A DNA stretch of 64,000 nucleotides from positions 1 through 64,000 of the forward strand of contig CAKVHA010000003.1 in the NCBI GenBank assembly GCA_934747775.1. The letters are read 5' to 3'. Position numbers and translations under genes: made by a program. How positions within the stretch are numbered: the first letter of the stretch is position 1; each line of letters opens with the position of its first letter. Shown here in pieces: positions 52,360 through 63,000 of the stretch. Under the pieces are notes generated by a model that saw only the letters and a list, made by a program, of their open reading frames with translations, ran no database searches and had not been told where the DNA came from. The DNA is from an uncultured Clostridia bacterium. GTDB lineage: Bacteria; Bacillota; Clostridia; Christensenellales; UBA1242.

Positions 52360-54552
52360 TTATGTTCTATAAACTTCTTTAACAAATGAGAACATATTAA
52401 TTTTTTTAATAAGGTCGTCTATTTCACTGCGCTCTTTAACTTCTACTTGCAAGTTAATCATAGTTGTGTTGTTTCCAATTGGGTGTGTGCTAATGCCAAC
52501 AATGTTTATTTTCATATCGGATATTTTCTTAGAAATTGTGGTTAATACACCATATTTATCGTCGGTAATAATTGCAATTTTACTATCGAACTTGCTATTT
52601 AGGGTTTCATTCCAAGTACATTCCACAAGACGCTCAAACTCGCAATTTTTTAGTTCTGGGCAATTGCTACGATGAATTGTAACCCCTGCACCACGCGAAA
52701 CATAACCAATTATGTTGTCCCCTGGGATTGGGTTGCAGCACTTAGCAAATTTCACAAACATATCGGAATAACCCATAACATCAACCGATTTTTCTTGCTT
52801 TGGTGCTTTTATAACTTTTGGTTGAAGCTTTGGTTCGTCTTGGTCAGGTTTATCGCCTTCTAATTCTTTTTGAGTAGCAACAAGTTTGTTTAAAATTTGA
52901 TTGCTGGTTAATCCGCCATAACCCACCGACGCATACATATCGTCTAGGCTCGCTAGCGAATAGCGTTCAAAAACCGCTTGTAAATTGCGTTCGGTCATTA
53001 GTTTTGATAAGTTTAGGTTTAGCGATTTTGCTTGTTCTTCTATAATGGACTTACCTTTTTTAATGTTTTCGTCCTTCATTTGCTTTTTAAAATAGCTGTT
53101 AATGCATTTTTTTGCGGTTTGTGTTTTTACTACTTTTAGCCAATCACGCGATGGACCTTTTGCGTTTGGATTAGTTAGAATTTCCACGGTTTCGCCGTTT
53201 TGTAGTTCGCTGGTTAGCGGAATCATAGCGTCGTTTACTTTTGCACCTACGCATTTGTTTCCAATGTTTGAGTGAATTGCATAAGCAAAGTCAATTGGAG
53301 TAGAACCTTCTGGCAACTCAATTATTTTGCCAAGCGGCGTTTGAACATAAATCATACCGCTGTAAAAGTCGGTTTGCATTGCGTCGTAAAGTTCGTAAAA
53401 AGGTTTATCTTTGTAATAGTCCAAAAGCTGCCTAATGTGGTTTATTTGATAATCGCTTTCCTTAACTTGCGTTTTTGCTTTGTATGCCCAATGGCTGGCC
53501 ATACCATATTCAGCAAAAGTATGCATTGCAAATGTTCTTATTTGAATCTCTAGCGGATAGCCGTTGTCCAACATAACTAGCGTGTGTAGTGATTGATAGC
53601 CATTTTCTTTTGGGTGCGAAATGTAGTCTTTAAAGTTTCCAATTGGGGTGAATAGTGAGAATACTTTGCCTAGCACTGTGTAGCACTCTTCAACCGTATT
53701 TACAAGCACTCTTAGCGCCAAAATATCCACAATCTGAGCTAATTTTACTTCGCTAAACGATTTTGATTTCATAGCCTTATTAAGCTCGGCATTAGAGCCG
53801 TATACTTCTTGAATGCTATCTACATACATATTTTTCTTTTGTAGTTTTTTAGCAATACTGCTTATCTTTTTTTGTCTGCCGTAAACCTTAACATTAGGAA
53901 TAATTCCTTGCAATTCGGTTTTTATTTTTTCACACGCGTTGTCTATAGCTTCTTTACCCTTTAAAACATAGGTTTCTAGTGTTTTGCTTAGGTCGTCGTA
54001 AAACTTTGGATTGAAGTATTTAAATGTTGCTTCTTCCAAAATATCCTTAATTACGCTTAAACCTAGCATACTTGCAATAGGCGAATAAATGTCACGATAA
54101 CTACGCATTAGTCGTTCGGTTTGAGATGGTGAAAATCTATCTAAAAAGTTTAGTTTTTCGGTTTCTATGCAAAGTTTTATTATTACTACCCTAATGTCTT
54201 TTGCCATATTTAAAAACATTTTGTTTATGGAAACTTCAATTTGTTCTTTGCTGCTTAAATCCATTTTGGATATTGTAAAAAGATATTCTACTTTTGCTTT
54301 TACAGATTTTTCTTTAATTGTATCAATATCAATTAATTTTGCACGGCATAGGCAGTAATACAAAGTTGTTAAGACTGACTCCAAGTCAAGTTTGTTGTTA
54401 ACAACTCGTGTTGCACAAGCAATGGCAAATTTTAAGTCATACAAGTGGTGGTCGGATGTTTTTGCGTTTGCGGTGTGCAACAAAACTTCTATGGCAGGTA
54501 TTTTTTTGTCGTTGTCGTAGGTTGTTTTTAATAATTTTATAAATTCGTCCAT
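52360..54552 (-). CDS. rel: RelA/SpoT family (p)ppGpp enzyme with a lost HD hydrolase motif
   Basis: The 730-residue protein keeps the synthetase domain (about 215-365, with PKENGYQSLHT, EIQIRT and AEYGMASHWAYK), TGS (about 393-455) and C-terminal ACT domains. At the N-terminus the hydrolase signature is gone: the position of LLHDVVED reads LTTLYYCLCRAK (61-72), and LADRLHN reads LCIETEKLN (127-135). The synthetase motif NFKD (306-309) is of the bifunctional RFKD type with Arg to Asn, not the EFDD of RelA. Residues about 243-268 are an insert. It is inferred to make but not degrade ppGpp. GGAAGG precedes the ATG. Confidence 0.93.
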   Translation of the reverse strand: MDEFIKLLKTTYDNDKKIPAIEVLLHTANAKTSDHHLYDLKFAIACATRVVNNKLDLESVLTTLYYCLCRAKLIDIDTIKEKSVKAKVEYLFTISKMDLSSKEQIEVSINKMFLNMAKDIRVVIIKLCIETEKLNFLDRFSPSQTERLMRSYRDIYSPIASMLGLSVIKDILEEATFKYFNPKFYDDLSKTLETYVLKGKEAIDNACEKIKTELQGIIPNVKVYGRQKKISSIAKKLQKKNMYVDSIQEVYGSNAELNKAMKSKSFSEVKLAQIVDILALRVLVNTVEECYTVLGKVFSLFTPIGNFKDYISHPKENGYQSLHTLVMLDNGYPLEIQIRTFAMHTFAEYGMASHWAYKAKTQVKESDYQINHIRQLLDYYKDKPFYELYDAMQTDFYSGMIYVQTPLGKIIELPEGSTPIDFAYAIHSNIGNKCVGAKVNDAMIPLTSELQNGETVEILTNPNAKGPSRDWLKVVKTQTAKKCINSYFKKQMKDENIKKGKSIIEEQAKSLNLNLSKLMTERNLQAVFERYSLASLDDMYASVGYGGLTSNQILNKLVATQKELEGDKPDQDEPKLQPKVIKAPKQEKSVDVMGYSDMFVKFAKCCNPIPGDNIIGYVSRGAGVTIHRSNCPELKNCEFERLVECTWNETLNSKFDSKIAIITDDKYGVLTTISKKISDMKINIVGISTHPIGNNTTMINLQVEVKERSEIDDLIKKINMFSFVKEVYRT

Positions 54553-54568
54553 AATTTCCTTCCTTTTT

Positions 54569-56938
54569 TTAAATCTTTGAAATCAAAGAAATGTTATTAT
54601 AGATACTAGAGTTTTTTAGTTCGCTTTTTACGCCTGTAAATTCAGGCGAAAAATTGTCACAAATTTTTAAAATATTAAGCTCTTTTAAAACCATAATTAC
54701 AAAACAAAACTGCGTAAAACTTAATGCTTTGTATTGCGGATTAATTGCTTTTAATTTTATAAAATATTCAAATTGGTTTGTTGCTGTAATATGGCTATTT
54801 ATAGCGGTTTTTATTGCATTGTGATAAATGGCAAATGTCTTGCGATCGGTTGAAACATTATTAACAATTTTATAGTTGTAATCCGAGCCAGAAACATAAA
54901 ATTTAGAGCCATAATTATTATATAAAAATCCGTCACAAATTGGATAATCTAACAACACAATATTTTCATACAAACCTAAATTGTCGCCCGTTTCTGGTGC
55001 AAAAATTAATGTATTTACACCTGTAAAATCAGTAAGATTATACAATTCATAATTTGAAATATTGTTTAAAACTTTAACCGCTTTTTGATATTTATTAAAG
55101 TCATAGGTTACTACAATTGTTCCAAATTTGCTGGTTGTAATATTATTTATAACATTAAATATTTCGGTTTCGTTTACTTCAATATAATGAAAATTTGTTG
55201 GCTTTTTAATGTTTAAATATTCAAGTTGTTTTAAATAATTTGCCGCTGGAATTTCGCTTTTTTTGTATCCGGAAAGTGGTGAAAAACTAAATCCCCTAAC
55301 CAACCCTTTAACGCGTGATTTATTTTTAAAAGTGTCAATATTTAAGTCAACTAGCGCCTGCTTGTTACAAATACTATTAAGATTGTAAAACAAATGACCA
55401 CTATTAAATGCCATTAAGTCTAAATTATTACACTTAATTTTTATGTGTTGTGGAAAATTAGGCAATCTTGTTGCTTTAACATTGTTAATATCAAGTTTAA
55501 ACACTGGTTTTTCGTTTCCAAGCCCAAAAGGTTCTAGTCTATTTATTTGTTGTAAAAAGTCAATACTAATGTTTTTTGGAACATCTAAGTCGTATTTTTT
55601 TGGCTCTAAAAAGTCATCAATATTGTACTTACTTAATATTGTATCATTAAACTTTTTTGCAAACAAGTTAATTTTATTCTTTTCAACCGAAAGTCCGCCT
55701 GCTTGGCTGTGTCCACCAAAACGCAACAAAACATCTTTAATTTCGTTTAGAACATCGTGGACATTAACGGCGTGAACACTTCTAACACTCCCCTTATATT
55801 CGTGGTCGTTTAGGCTAAGCAAACATACAGGTCGATTGTAGCGTTCTACGAGTTTTGAGCAAATTATACCTAGCACTCCGCCTTCCCAATTATTGTCCCA
55901 CAAAACTATTGCGCCAAGTTTTGATGTTTGTACTCCGTTTAGTTTTTTAATGCAATCATCAAAAATTTTATTCGTTTCGCTAATTCTAGAATCGTTAAGC
56001 TCTAAAAGTTTTTTAATGTTTTCATTAATTGCTTTTTCATCGTGTTCTATAAAAATTTTAAACGCAATACTGGCGTCGCCCATTCTACCCGGAGCATTAA
56101 GTTTTGGTGAAAGTTTAAAAGACACATCTCCGCTACATATAGGCATTTTTAAATCAATTTTTTTAATAAGCTTTTTTACACCATTTGGCAATTGCTCGTT
56201 TTGATATTTTAAGCCATAATACACTATTGCTCGGTTTTCGTCAACAAGTGGAACAATGTCGGCAATTGTGGCAAGTGACGCTATCGATGTAAGTTTTAGT
56301 GCGGTTTCTAGCCCAGCCATTGCCTGAACAAGTTTAAAAGCAACACCAGCACCGCATAGTTCCTTAAACGGATAAATTTGGTCACCAAGTTTTGCGTTAA
56401 CAACAAGTGTATTGGGAATAATGTCTGGAATATCGTGGTGGTCGGTAATTATAATATCTATTCCCTTTTGTTTACAATACTCCACTTCTTTATAACACGA
56501 AATTCCGCAGTCAACGGTTATAATTAGGTCTGGCGAATAAAGGTCTATAATTTTATCAATAGTGTCATTACTAAGCCCATATCCGTCTAATAAACGTTGT
56601 GGTAAAAAGTAGTTTACCTTGTGCCCTATGCTTTCAAAATATTTATATAGAATTGCGGTTGCACAAATACCATCGGTATCATAATCGCCCACAATTGTTA
56701 TTTTTTTATTGTTGTTTAAATAATAGTTAATTTTATCTACCACTTCGCGCATATTTTTTAGTAAGAATGGATTGTAAAAATTTGCAATCGAAGGGTTTAA
56801 AAAGTTTTCAATTTTTTGTTCGTTATCAAAACCGCGCGAAAAAAGTAGCTTAATTATTTCGGGGTCTAAACTAAACTTTTTAGATAATGTTTCTACTAAC
56901 TCATTGTTGTAATTAACAACATTTTTTATATATTTCAT
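54569..56938 (-). CDS. recJ: Single-stranded-DNA exonuclease RecJ
   Basis: The 789-residue protein has DHH motifs VGDYDTDGICA, VDCGIS and ITDHHD, and a DHHA1 motif RFGGHSQAGG, then an OB fold and a Firmicute-type C-terminal extension. It degrades single-stranded DNA 5'-3' in repair. Position between secF and rel matches secDF-recJ-apt-relA of Bacillus, with apt missing. Only a weak GGTGTG site precedes the ATG. Confidence 0.96.
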   Translation of the reverse strand: MKYIKNVVNYNNELVETLSKKFSLDPEIIKLLFSRGFDNEQKIENFLNPSIANFYNPFLLKNMREVVDKINYYLNNNKKITIVGDYDTDGICATAILYKYFESIGHKVNYFLPQRLLDGYGLSNDTIDKIIDLYSPDLIITVDCGISCYKEVEYCKQKGIDIIITDHHDIPDIIPNTLVVNAKLGDQIYPFKELCGAGVAFKLVQAMAGLETALKLTSIASLATIADIVPLVDENRAIVYYGLKYQNEQLPNGVKKLIKKIDLKMPICSGDVSFKLSPKLNAPGRMGDASIAFKIFIEHDEKAINENIKKLLELNDSRISETNKIFDDCIKKLNGVQTSKLGAIVLWDNNWEGGVLGIICSKLVERYNRPVCLLSLNDHEYKGSVRSVHAVNVHDVLNEIKDVLLRFGGHSQAGGLSVEKNKINLFAKKFNDTILSKYNIDDFLEPKKYDLDVPKNISIDFLQQINRLEPFGLGNEKPVFKLDINNVKATRLPNFPQHIKIKCNNLDLMAFNSGHLFYNLNSICNKQALVDLNIDTFKNKSRVKGLVRGFSFSPLSGYKKSEIPAANYLKQLEYLNIKKPTNFHYIEVNETEIFNVINNITTSKFGTIVVTYDFNKYQKAVKVLNNISNYELYNLTDFTGVNTLIFAPETGDNLGLYENIVLLDYPICDGFLYNNYGSKFYVSGSDYNYKIVNNVSTDRKTFAIYHNAIKTAINSHITATNQFEYFIKLKAINPQYKALSFTQFCFVIMVLKELNILKICDNFSPEFTGVKSELKNSSIYNNISLISKI

Positions 56939-56948
56939 TTAACACACC

Positions 56949-56987
56949 AAAAAAGCCTTCAAAAAAGATTTTTAGTGAAGGCTTTTT
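56949..56987 (-). terminator. Terminator between secF and recJ
   Basis: The stem AAAAAGCCTTCA/TGAAGGCTTTTTT with T run lies on the minus strand. recJ starts 11 bp further on, so recJ may depend on read-through. Confidence 0.85.
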
Positions 56988-56992
56988 ATTAT

Positions 56993-58069
56993 TTATTCTA
57001 TTGCGTTTTCAGTTTTTTCTTCGTTATCGTTTTCAGCTTTAGTTTTATCGTCTTTTTTAGCTGGTTTCTTTGCTTCTTCTTCACGTTTTGCAATTAATTC
57101 AATACGTGCTTTTAATCGTTTGTCATTTTCTTTTTTGTAGATTTCACACCACATTGTTGTAGGCAAAACCACACCAGAATAAATAGAACAAACAACAGCG
57201 AAAAGCATAGAAATGATAAGCGAAATGTAAGTAAGGTTGAATATTAACATTAACAAAACCAAAACGCCAGTGATAGCAACAACAAATACAAGGAATGTGT
57301 TTTTATTGTTTTTAATGCTATCATAAACAAGTTCGTCATTCGGTTGGTTGTTTTTATTAATTAATTTTGATTTTATATTGGCAAAAATACAATAATACAA
57401 AATATAAGAAATTAAGCATCCAAATGCAACTGGCAACATAAAGTTGTAAGTGAAAGGAACTCTAAATAAAATTAGTAATGATAAAATTGAAACTGCCGCA
57501 TAAGGTGCAATAATTAGTGAGCTTAAAGCGGTTTTTAATTCAAACCTAATCCATAGATAGAAGAACATTAGCACAGCAATTACAGCAACAGCAATTATGC
57601 CCATAACAAGTGATTTTGAAAAATTTTCAGCTGCTTGGAACTCAATGTCGCTTATTCTAACCTGACGGCTAGTGTTTTTTGCATCAAGTTGTTCTTTAAT
57701 TGAAGTATTAATACTTTCTAATTTTTCTACAAATTTAGAATCGGTTAGTTTTGAGTTGTTAATAACATTAACCTTACAAGCCGAAGAAATATCGTCGTTG
57801 GTTTTTGTAATAACAACAGTAAACTCGCCATTAGATTCTTGCTTTATGGTTTTCCTAATAACGCTTGTGTATTCTTTATACTCTTTGTTGTTTACAGTTG
57901 TATTAAAATAAACATTATAAGTATAACTGTTTTTGTAATCTACCCCTTTGTTTACGCCCCAAATAGCAAAAACAAGTAAAGCAAGTGCAAGTAAAATAAT
58001 AGGAATAACGAATGTAAATTTTTTGTAATTTACAAACTTAGATAAGGAATTAGTTTGCTTTGTTTTCAT
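56993..58069 (-). CDS. secF: Protein translocase subunit SecF, divergent
   Basis: The 358-residue protein has six predicted helices with an outer domain between the first two. It starts 20 bp inside the end of secD. The usual GIDFxGG motif after helix 1 reads GVDYKNSY. The transmembrane core (MGIIAVAVIAVLMFFYLWIRFELKTA) is recognisable, and a charged C-terminal tail of about 45 residues is added. It forms a complex with SecD that uses the proton motive force to assist export. Confidence 0.9.
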   Translation of the reverse strand: MKTKQTNSLSKFVNYKKFTFVIPIILLALALLVFAIWGVNKGVDYKNSYTYNVYFNTTVNNKEYKEYTSVIRKTIKQESNGEFTVVITKTNDDISSACKVNVINNSKLTDSKFVEKLESINTSIKEQLDAKNTSRQVRISDIEFQAAENFSKSLVMGIIAVAVIAVLMFFYLWIRFELKTALSSLIIAPYAAVSILSLLILFRVPFTYNFMLPVAFGCLISYILYYCIFANIKSKLINKNNQPNDELVYDSIKNNKNTFLVFVVAITGVLVLLMLIFNLTYISLIISMLFAVVCSIYSGVVLPTTMWCEIYKKENDKRLKARIELIAKREEEAKKPAKKDDKTKAENDNEEKTENAIE

Positions 58070-59366
58070 CTAGTTTTTCCTCCTTAAAAAAGTTTAATCT
58101 GTCGCCCTTAACGCTGTTAATTTTAAGATACATTTTAGAGAACCACCACATCATAAATAATGTTGTGAATAATCCGAATGCATTGTTAATTAAAACGCTA
58201 ATTGCAAAAGAGAATGCAAAGCCCGACATAAATATAGCAATGATTGCGCTTATAATTACGCTGATTGCAAATAGGTCTATAATTACAGGAACAGACTTTT
58301 TGTAGCCGGCTTTAAAGCTAGGGTGAAGTTTTTTGCCACTAGCATATTCTGCTTTCATTTTTTCTAGCATTACAACACAGCCAAAGAAAGTAATTAAATA
58401 ACCTACAATCATACCTAAGTAGCTGCCTAAAGTAAGTCTAAACGAACTGATTAGCGAGAATGTAATAACATTAAACAAGAAGTTAAACATCATTGCCAAG
58501 CTTGTAACCCAGCCCATATCTTTGTATTTTAAAATTAGGTAAACAAAACCTAAAATAACAACAGCTGCAACTACAACCGTGCAAACAACTTTTGCGAATG
58601 TGCTAAAACTTGAATATATGGTTACATTGTCGCCTTCTTGAGTAAGGTTGATGCCATATTTAGAGTTTTGAAGCATACTAGCGTAAAGTTTTGCGCTGGT
58701 TTTAGATGACATTGTAATGTATGCATAACCTTGGCTTATTTTTTCGCTAATATTAATAGCCTGAGCATTGTCATAATCTTTATTTAAACAAATATAAATT
58801 GTTCCACTTTTTGTTGAAGAGCCAGAATCCGAATTTGAGCTAGAACTAACAGCTTCATCAGTAAGTTTTTCAAACAATTCACTGCCTTCTTTTGTGAATT
58901 GAATAAATACTCCGTGTTGAGCACCGTTCATTTGATATGTTGCGGATTTAATGTGCGAACCATTAAGATATGTTTCGGCATCTGCAGTTTTTTCTTTTTT
59001 CATTTCCAAAACAGCAAGTGGTAAATTACTAGGAACATAAGTGTCTGGAACTTCGATGCAAATCTTGTCGTCGCCAACCGAGTAAACTTTAGCGTCGGTG
59101 TATTTATCTACGGCAAGTTTTTGAACAGTTTTTACGGTATCTTGCAAATAACTATCACTAGCAAATTTAGAATAATCTTCTCTTTCAACCGTATAAATAG
59201 CACGTGTGCCATTACCAAAATCTAGCCCTGTGTTGATTGCCCTTGCAAAGCCTTTAAATGTGTTGGTTGTAAATGGAATATTAAAACTGAAAACTGTAAA
59301 AATTAATCCAATTACTGCAACAACTGCAAGCGCGATAAAATTTCGTTTAGTAATTTTCTTTTTCAT
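58050..59366 (-). CDS. secD: Protein translocase subunit SecD, divergent
   Basis: The 438-residue protein has an N-terminal helix, GLDFGNGTRAIY in place of the usual GLDLQGG, an outer P1-like domain and five C-terminal helices. It is much less conserved than average SecD, as is its partner SecF. AAGGAGA precedes the ATG. It is the first gene of the long minus-strand run, preceded by a consensus promoter. Confidence 0.9.
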   Translation of the reverse strand: MKKKITKRNFIALAVVAVIGLIFTVFSFNIPFTTNTFKGFARAINTGLDFGNGTRAIYTVEREDYSKFASDSYLQDTVKTVQKLAVDKYTDAKVYSVGDDKICIEVPDTYVPSNLPLAVLEMKKEKTADAETYLNGSHIKSATYQMNGAQHGVFIQFTKEGSELFEKLTDEAVSSSSNSDSGSSTKSGTIYICLNKDYDNAQAINISEKISQGYAYITMSSKTSAKLYASMLQNSKYGINLTQEGDNVTIYSSFSTFAKVVCTVVVAAVVILGFVYLILKYKDMGWVTSLAMMFNFLFNVITFSLISSFRLTLGSYLGMIVGYLITFFGCVVMLEKMKAEYASGKKLHPSFKAGYKKSVPVIIDLFAISVIISAIIAIFMSGFAFSFAISVLINNAFGLFTTLFMMWWFSKMYLKINSVKGDRLNFFKEEKLDENKAN

Positions 59367-59432
59367 TAAAGCGATATCTCCTTATTGGTTATAATTGCAA
59401 CATTATTGCTCATTTTTTATCAAGCAACAAAG

Positions 59433-59473
59433 CAAAAATGTGTTTTGCCCCACATTTTAGACCATATTTGGTC
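59433..59473 (-). promoter_or_regulatory. secD leader: hairpin and palindrome
   Basis: In the untranslated leader lie a near-perfect 14-bp palindrome GACCATATTTGGTC (59459-59472) and a hairpin AAAATGTG/CACATTTT (about 59433-59457). Either could be an operator or attenuator. No regulator is indicated. Confidence 0.35.
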
Positions 59474-59489
59474 AACATTTACGTTTAGT

Positions 59490-59518
59490 ATTATATAATA
59501 ATAAAAGATTTAAGTCAA
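59490..59518 (-). promoter_or_regulatory. Promoter of the secDF operon
   Basis: TTGACT (59513-59518), 17 bp, TATAAT (59490-59495), with a leader of about 115 bases before secD. Confidence 0.85.
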
Positions 59519-59530
59519 TTATAATAAAAT

Positions 59531-59564
59531 AAAAAAATAGGTTTATTTAATTTATAACCTACTT
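59531..59564 (-). terminator. Terminator after the TIGR04086-type gene
   Basis: The stem AGTAGGTTATAAAT/ATTTAAATAAACCTA, imperfect, is followed by T7 on the minus strand. Confidence 0.7.
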
Positions 59565-59591
59565 TTTAATTAAGAATACATTTAAATTCTA

Positions 59592-59978
59592 TTATTTTTT
59601 AATGTTTATTACAATTATTCCACTAATGCCGCCAATAATTGCTCCAAAAATCATATCGGTAATTGAGTTTAAGGTAAAGCTAAACTGGCGCGCTAAAATT
59701 GAAAATACAACATACGCAAGTACTGTGTAAATAAAACCAATTAACATACCCTTTAAAAATCCTTTGTTTGTTCCCCTATTAAACGCAAGCATTATGCCAA
59801 AGAATATGCTAACAATTTTTATAACTTGGTTTATTGGTAAAATCCACTTTTCGTTTAGATTTGTAAACTTAATTAATAGTGCAAACAAAAGTATGCCAAC
59901 AAGCGAAATACTAACCGCAAATATTGCTCCTTTTAAAATTTGTAAAAAGCCACTTTTTTTTGTTGTTTCACTATTCAT
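59592..59978 (-). CDS. TIGR04086-type (YrzE-like) small membrane protein
   Basis: The 128-residue protein has four membrane helices, with the FNRGTNKGFLKGMLIGFIYT and GAIIGGISGIIVIN segments typical of this clostridial family. Members usually lie near secDF or yajC, as here. Their function is unknown. GAGGTGA precedes the ATG. Confidence 0.8.
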   Translation of the reverse strand: MNSETTKKSGFLQILKGAIFAVSISLVGILLFALLIKFTNLNEKWILPINQVIKIVSIFFGIMLAFNRGTNKGFLKGMLIGFIYTVLAYVVFSILARQFSFTLNSITDMIFGAIIGGISGIIVINIKK

Positions 59979-60044
59979 ATTATCACCTCAAATTTGTTTT
60001 TATAATGTATGCTTGTACAAGTGGTTTTATTACAAACACTTTGC

Positions 60045-60083
60045 AAAAAAAATAACCCTAATTAATTATAATTAAGGTTATTA
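60045..60083 (-). terminator. Terminator of the leucine-rich-repeat gene
   Basis: The stem AATAACCTTAATT/AATTAGGGTTATT is followed by T8 on the minus strand. Confidence 0.75.
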
Positions 60084-60096
60084 AAATATAAAATTA

Positions 60097-63000
60097 TTAC
60101 CAGAATAAAATTTTTGTTTTTGTGCTATCCGCATAGTGCCAATAATATCCACCATTTGTAGGGCGTTCTATCGAATATTGATAAATTGGCTTGTTGTTTG
60201 GGTTCCAACCACTTTGGTCACCTGCATCTTCTATTTGAGATAACGAGTCAACACAAATTTTTATTGGACTACTTGTTTTAAATGCATTTTCGCCAATGTT
60301 TTGAATTTTACAACCCGACTCAAATTTAATAATATCGGCATTAGTATCTGCAAAAGCATTTGCTTCAATTGTATAAACATTGCTTGTTAAGCTAATTGTT
60401 TGATTTGCAAAATTAATACCAGCAAAAGCATTATTTGCAATAGATATTGTGTAGTTTGCTTCACCAAAAGTTGTGCTTACAGCTGCAACAAAATCTTTTA
60501 TGTTTGTGTTTGGTGTTGCTGTTATTATCTTAAGAGCATTGCTAGATAAACAATAAAATAATGTGTCATTTGCTGCATAATATTTTCCTGCAGTTAATGT
60601 TGGCGAATTAGTATAAAATTCAAGGTTTGTTAAATTTTTACAATATGAGAATGGATTATAATGATTTCCATTTTTATCTACTGCGAAGGTAGCATCTTGT
60701 TTTAAAACAATGTGTTGCAAACCGGTATTTTTAAATGAATCTTTTCCGAAATATTTAATATTTTGAACAAATTCATTCATAGCAAAATTAACGCAATTTT
60801 CAAATGCATAATCTGGAATACTAGTTATTTGTGAATAATTGTAAATCTTTTCCAAATTTCTAGACCCTTTAAAACAACTTTCACCAAGTGTGATAGATGA
60901 AGAATTCATTAAATAAACTTTCTTAAACTTGGAATTCTCAAAAGCATAAGCATCTATTGTATTTAGATCGTAAAGTTTGCCACTAATTGTCTTTTTACTA
61001 GGCAAAACAAGATTATCACCATAGGTTAAAGCGTGATCGTAACCAGTAATCACCGCCTTATCACCAGCTATAACAGCAAAGGTTAACCCTGCAGTTTCCC
61101 AAAGTGCATCTAATACAACACATCTTGGCATTGTTGGTTCGATTGAAGTAATTTTTTCATTTTCATACAACCAGGTGTAGAATTCATACCTGTTTGCACT
61201 TGTTGGTGCACCCAAATCAACACTAGTGCTGGATACTTGTGTAGGATTTGAAGAATTGTTTGTAACGGTATCTTTTGGGTTAGGGTTTAAATTGTAGATT
61301 ATTTTATTTATTTCATTTATTTTAGGAATAAACAAATCTTCTGTTGTAGGATAGTATAAATTGTCCTTTTTTCCAAGTGTATAGTAATATCCACTTTTCT
61401 TTATGTTGTCTTCACTATCAACAAGAAAATTAAATGTTATAGTTTCTGGGAATGTTACACTGCTATAACGTTTTAAAGCAGTATCATAGTCTACTCCAAG
61501 GTATATTGATTTTGAATTAGCTTTTGTAAATATATCGTCACTAATGGTAGTTAAACTGCTAGGGAAAATAATATCACCATAAAACGAACCAAAAGAATCT
61601 CTATATCCGTTAAGAGTTTTTATTCCGTCAGCAAAGATTATTGTTTCTAGGTTTTTTAGATGATAAAAAACAAGAGATGATAATGAATTAATGGTGTTTG
61701 GAATATATAGTTTTTTAATAACATTGTTGTCAGCAGCTTCAAGCTCAAAACCAATCTTTGTAACCTTATAGCCATTATATGTGCTAGGGATTATTGCAAA
61801 CGAATCGGAACAATCAGCAAAACTTGTAAGAATTGCTTCGCCTTTTTCAATTTTAAATTTCATACCGCTGGACGACATATATCCGTTAATTACAAATGAA
61901 CAATACTTTTGTTCAGAATGTATTACATTGTTTAAAGTTTTATAGTTTTGGTCATACCAACACATAAAATCATTTGTGCCTGTTCCTTTTGGTGTAGGTA
62001 GACTTATTGGAAAACTAGTATATTCAAAATCTGAAACAGAAGTTTTATCATAATCACCATTGATTTTTACAATAACATTTTTCCATACTTTTGTTTCTGT
62101 TTTATCTTCATTGTTCCAGCACCACCAGTTACCTTCTTTGTTTGGAAGAGAATCGGAATAGTAAAACATTTTAGAATATTCATTAATAAATAATGTGCTT
62201 GGGTAAGTATCGATTGTTTGAGTCATAAAGTAATTAATTGGTTTTGTATCTTTATCTTCTTCTGATGCAAATGAAAAATATGAATATCCCATCATATTTT
62301 TGCTTATAAATACATTTTTCAAGTAATCACAATTTGCAAAAGCATACGGACTAACATCAATTTTTTTGCTAAGGTCAGAAAGGTCTAGCGTAACTAAATC
62401 TGCACCAGCAAATGCAAATTCTGATATTTCTACTTTGTCAGATGTTGCATATTTATTTAAGTCCATATTTGCTATTATAGATGCAGAGTTTGTTAAAACT
62501 GAACTTATAATTTTGTTTGTAGTTGCACCATTACTGTTGGTTGAGATTTCAAAAAGTATTTTACCATCTTCTACTGCTTTGTATTTTGTGCTATCAGATG
62601 TGAAGGAAGTAAGATTTTTACAATTTATAAATGGATTACAAACAATCGAATTAACATTTTCAGGAATATGGATTGTTTTTAAACCTGTATTTGCAAACGC
62701 AAACTGTCCAATCGTTTTTATATTTTTAGGTAATTTAATCTTTTTTAAATTTACACAATCTTTAAATGTATTTGGACGAATAGAAGTCATCTGACACTCT
62801 TTTGTTGTTTCGCTATTAACTTTCCACGATAGATAAACTTCTTCTAAGTTTGAACAATCTAAAAATGCACTTGCTTCTATATTGGTTACACTATCCATAG
62901 TAAATACTCTTTTTAGCGTTTTGTTGGAAGCAAAACAACCAGCACCAATAACTATCTTTTTATCCATTTTAGGAATTACAAGTGTAGATTCAGCAAATGA

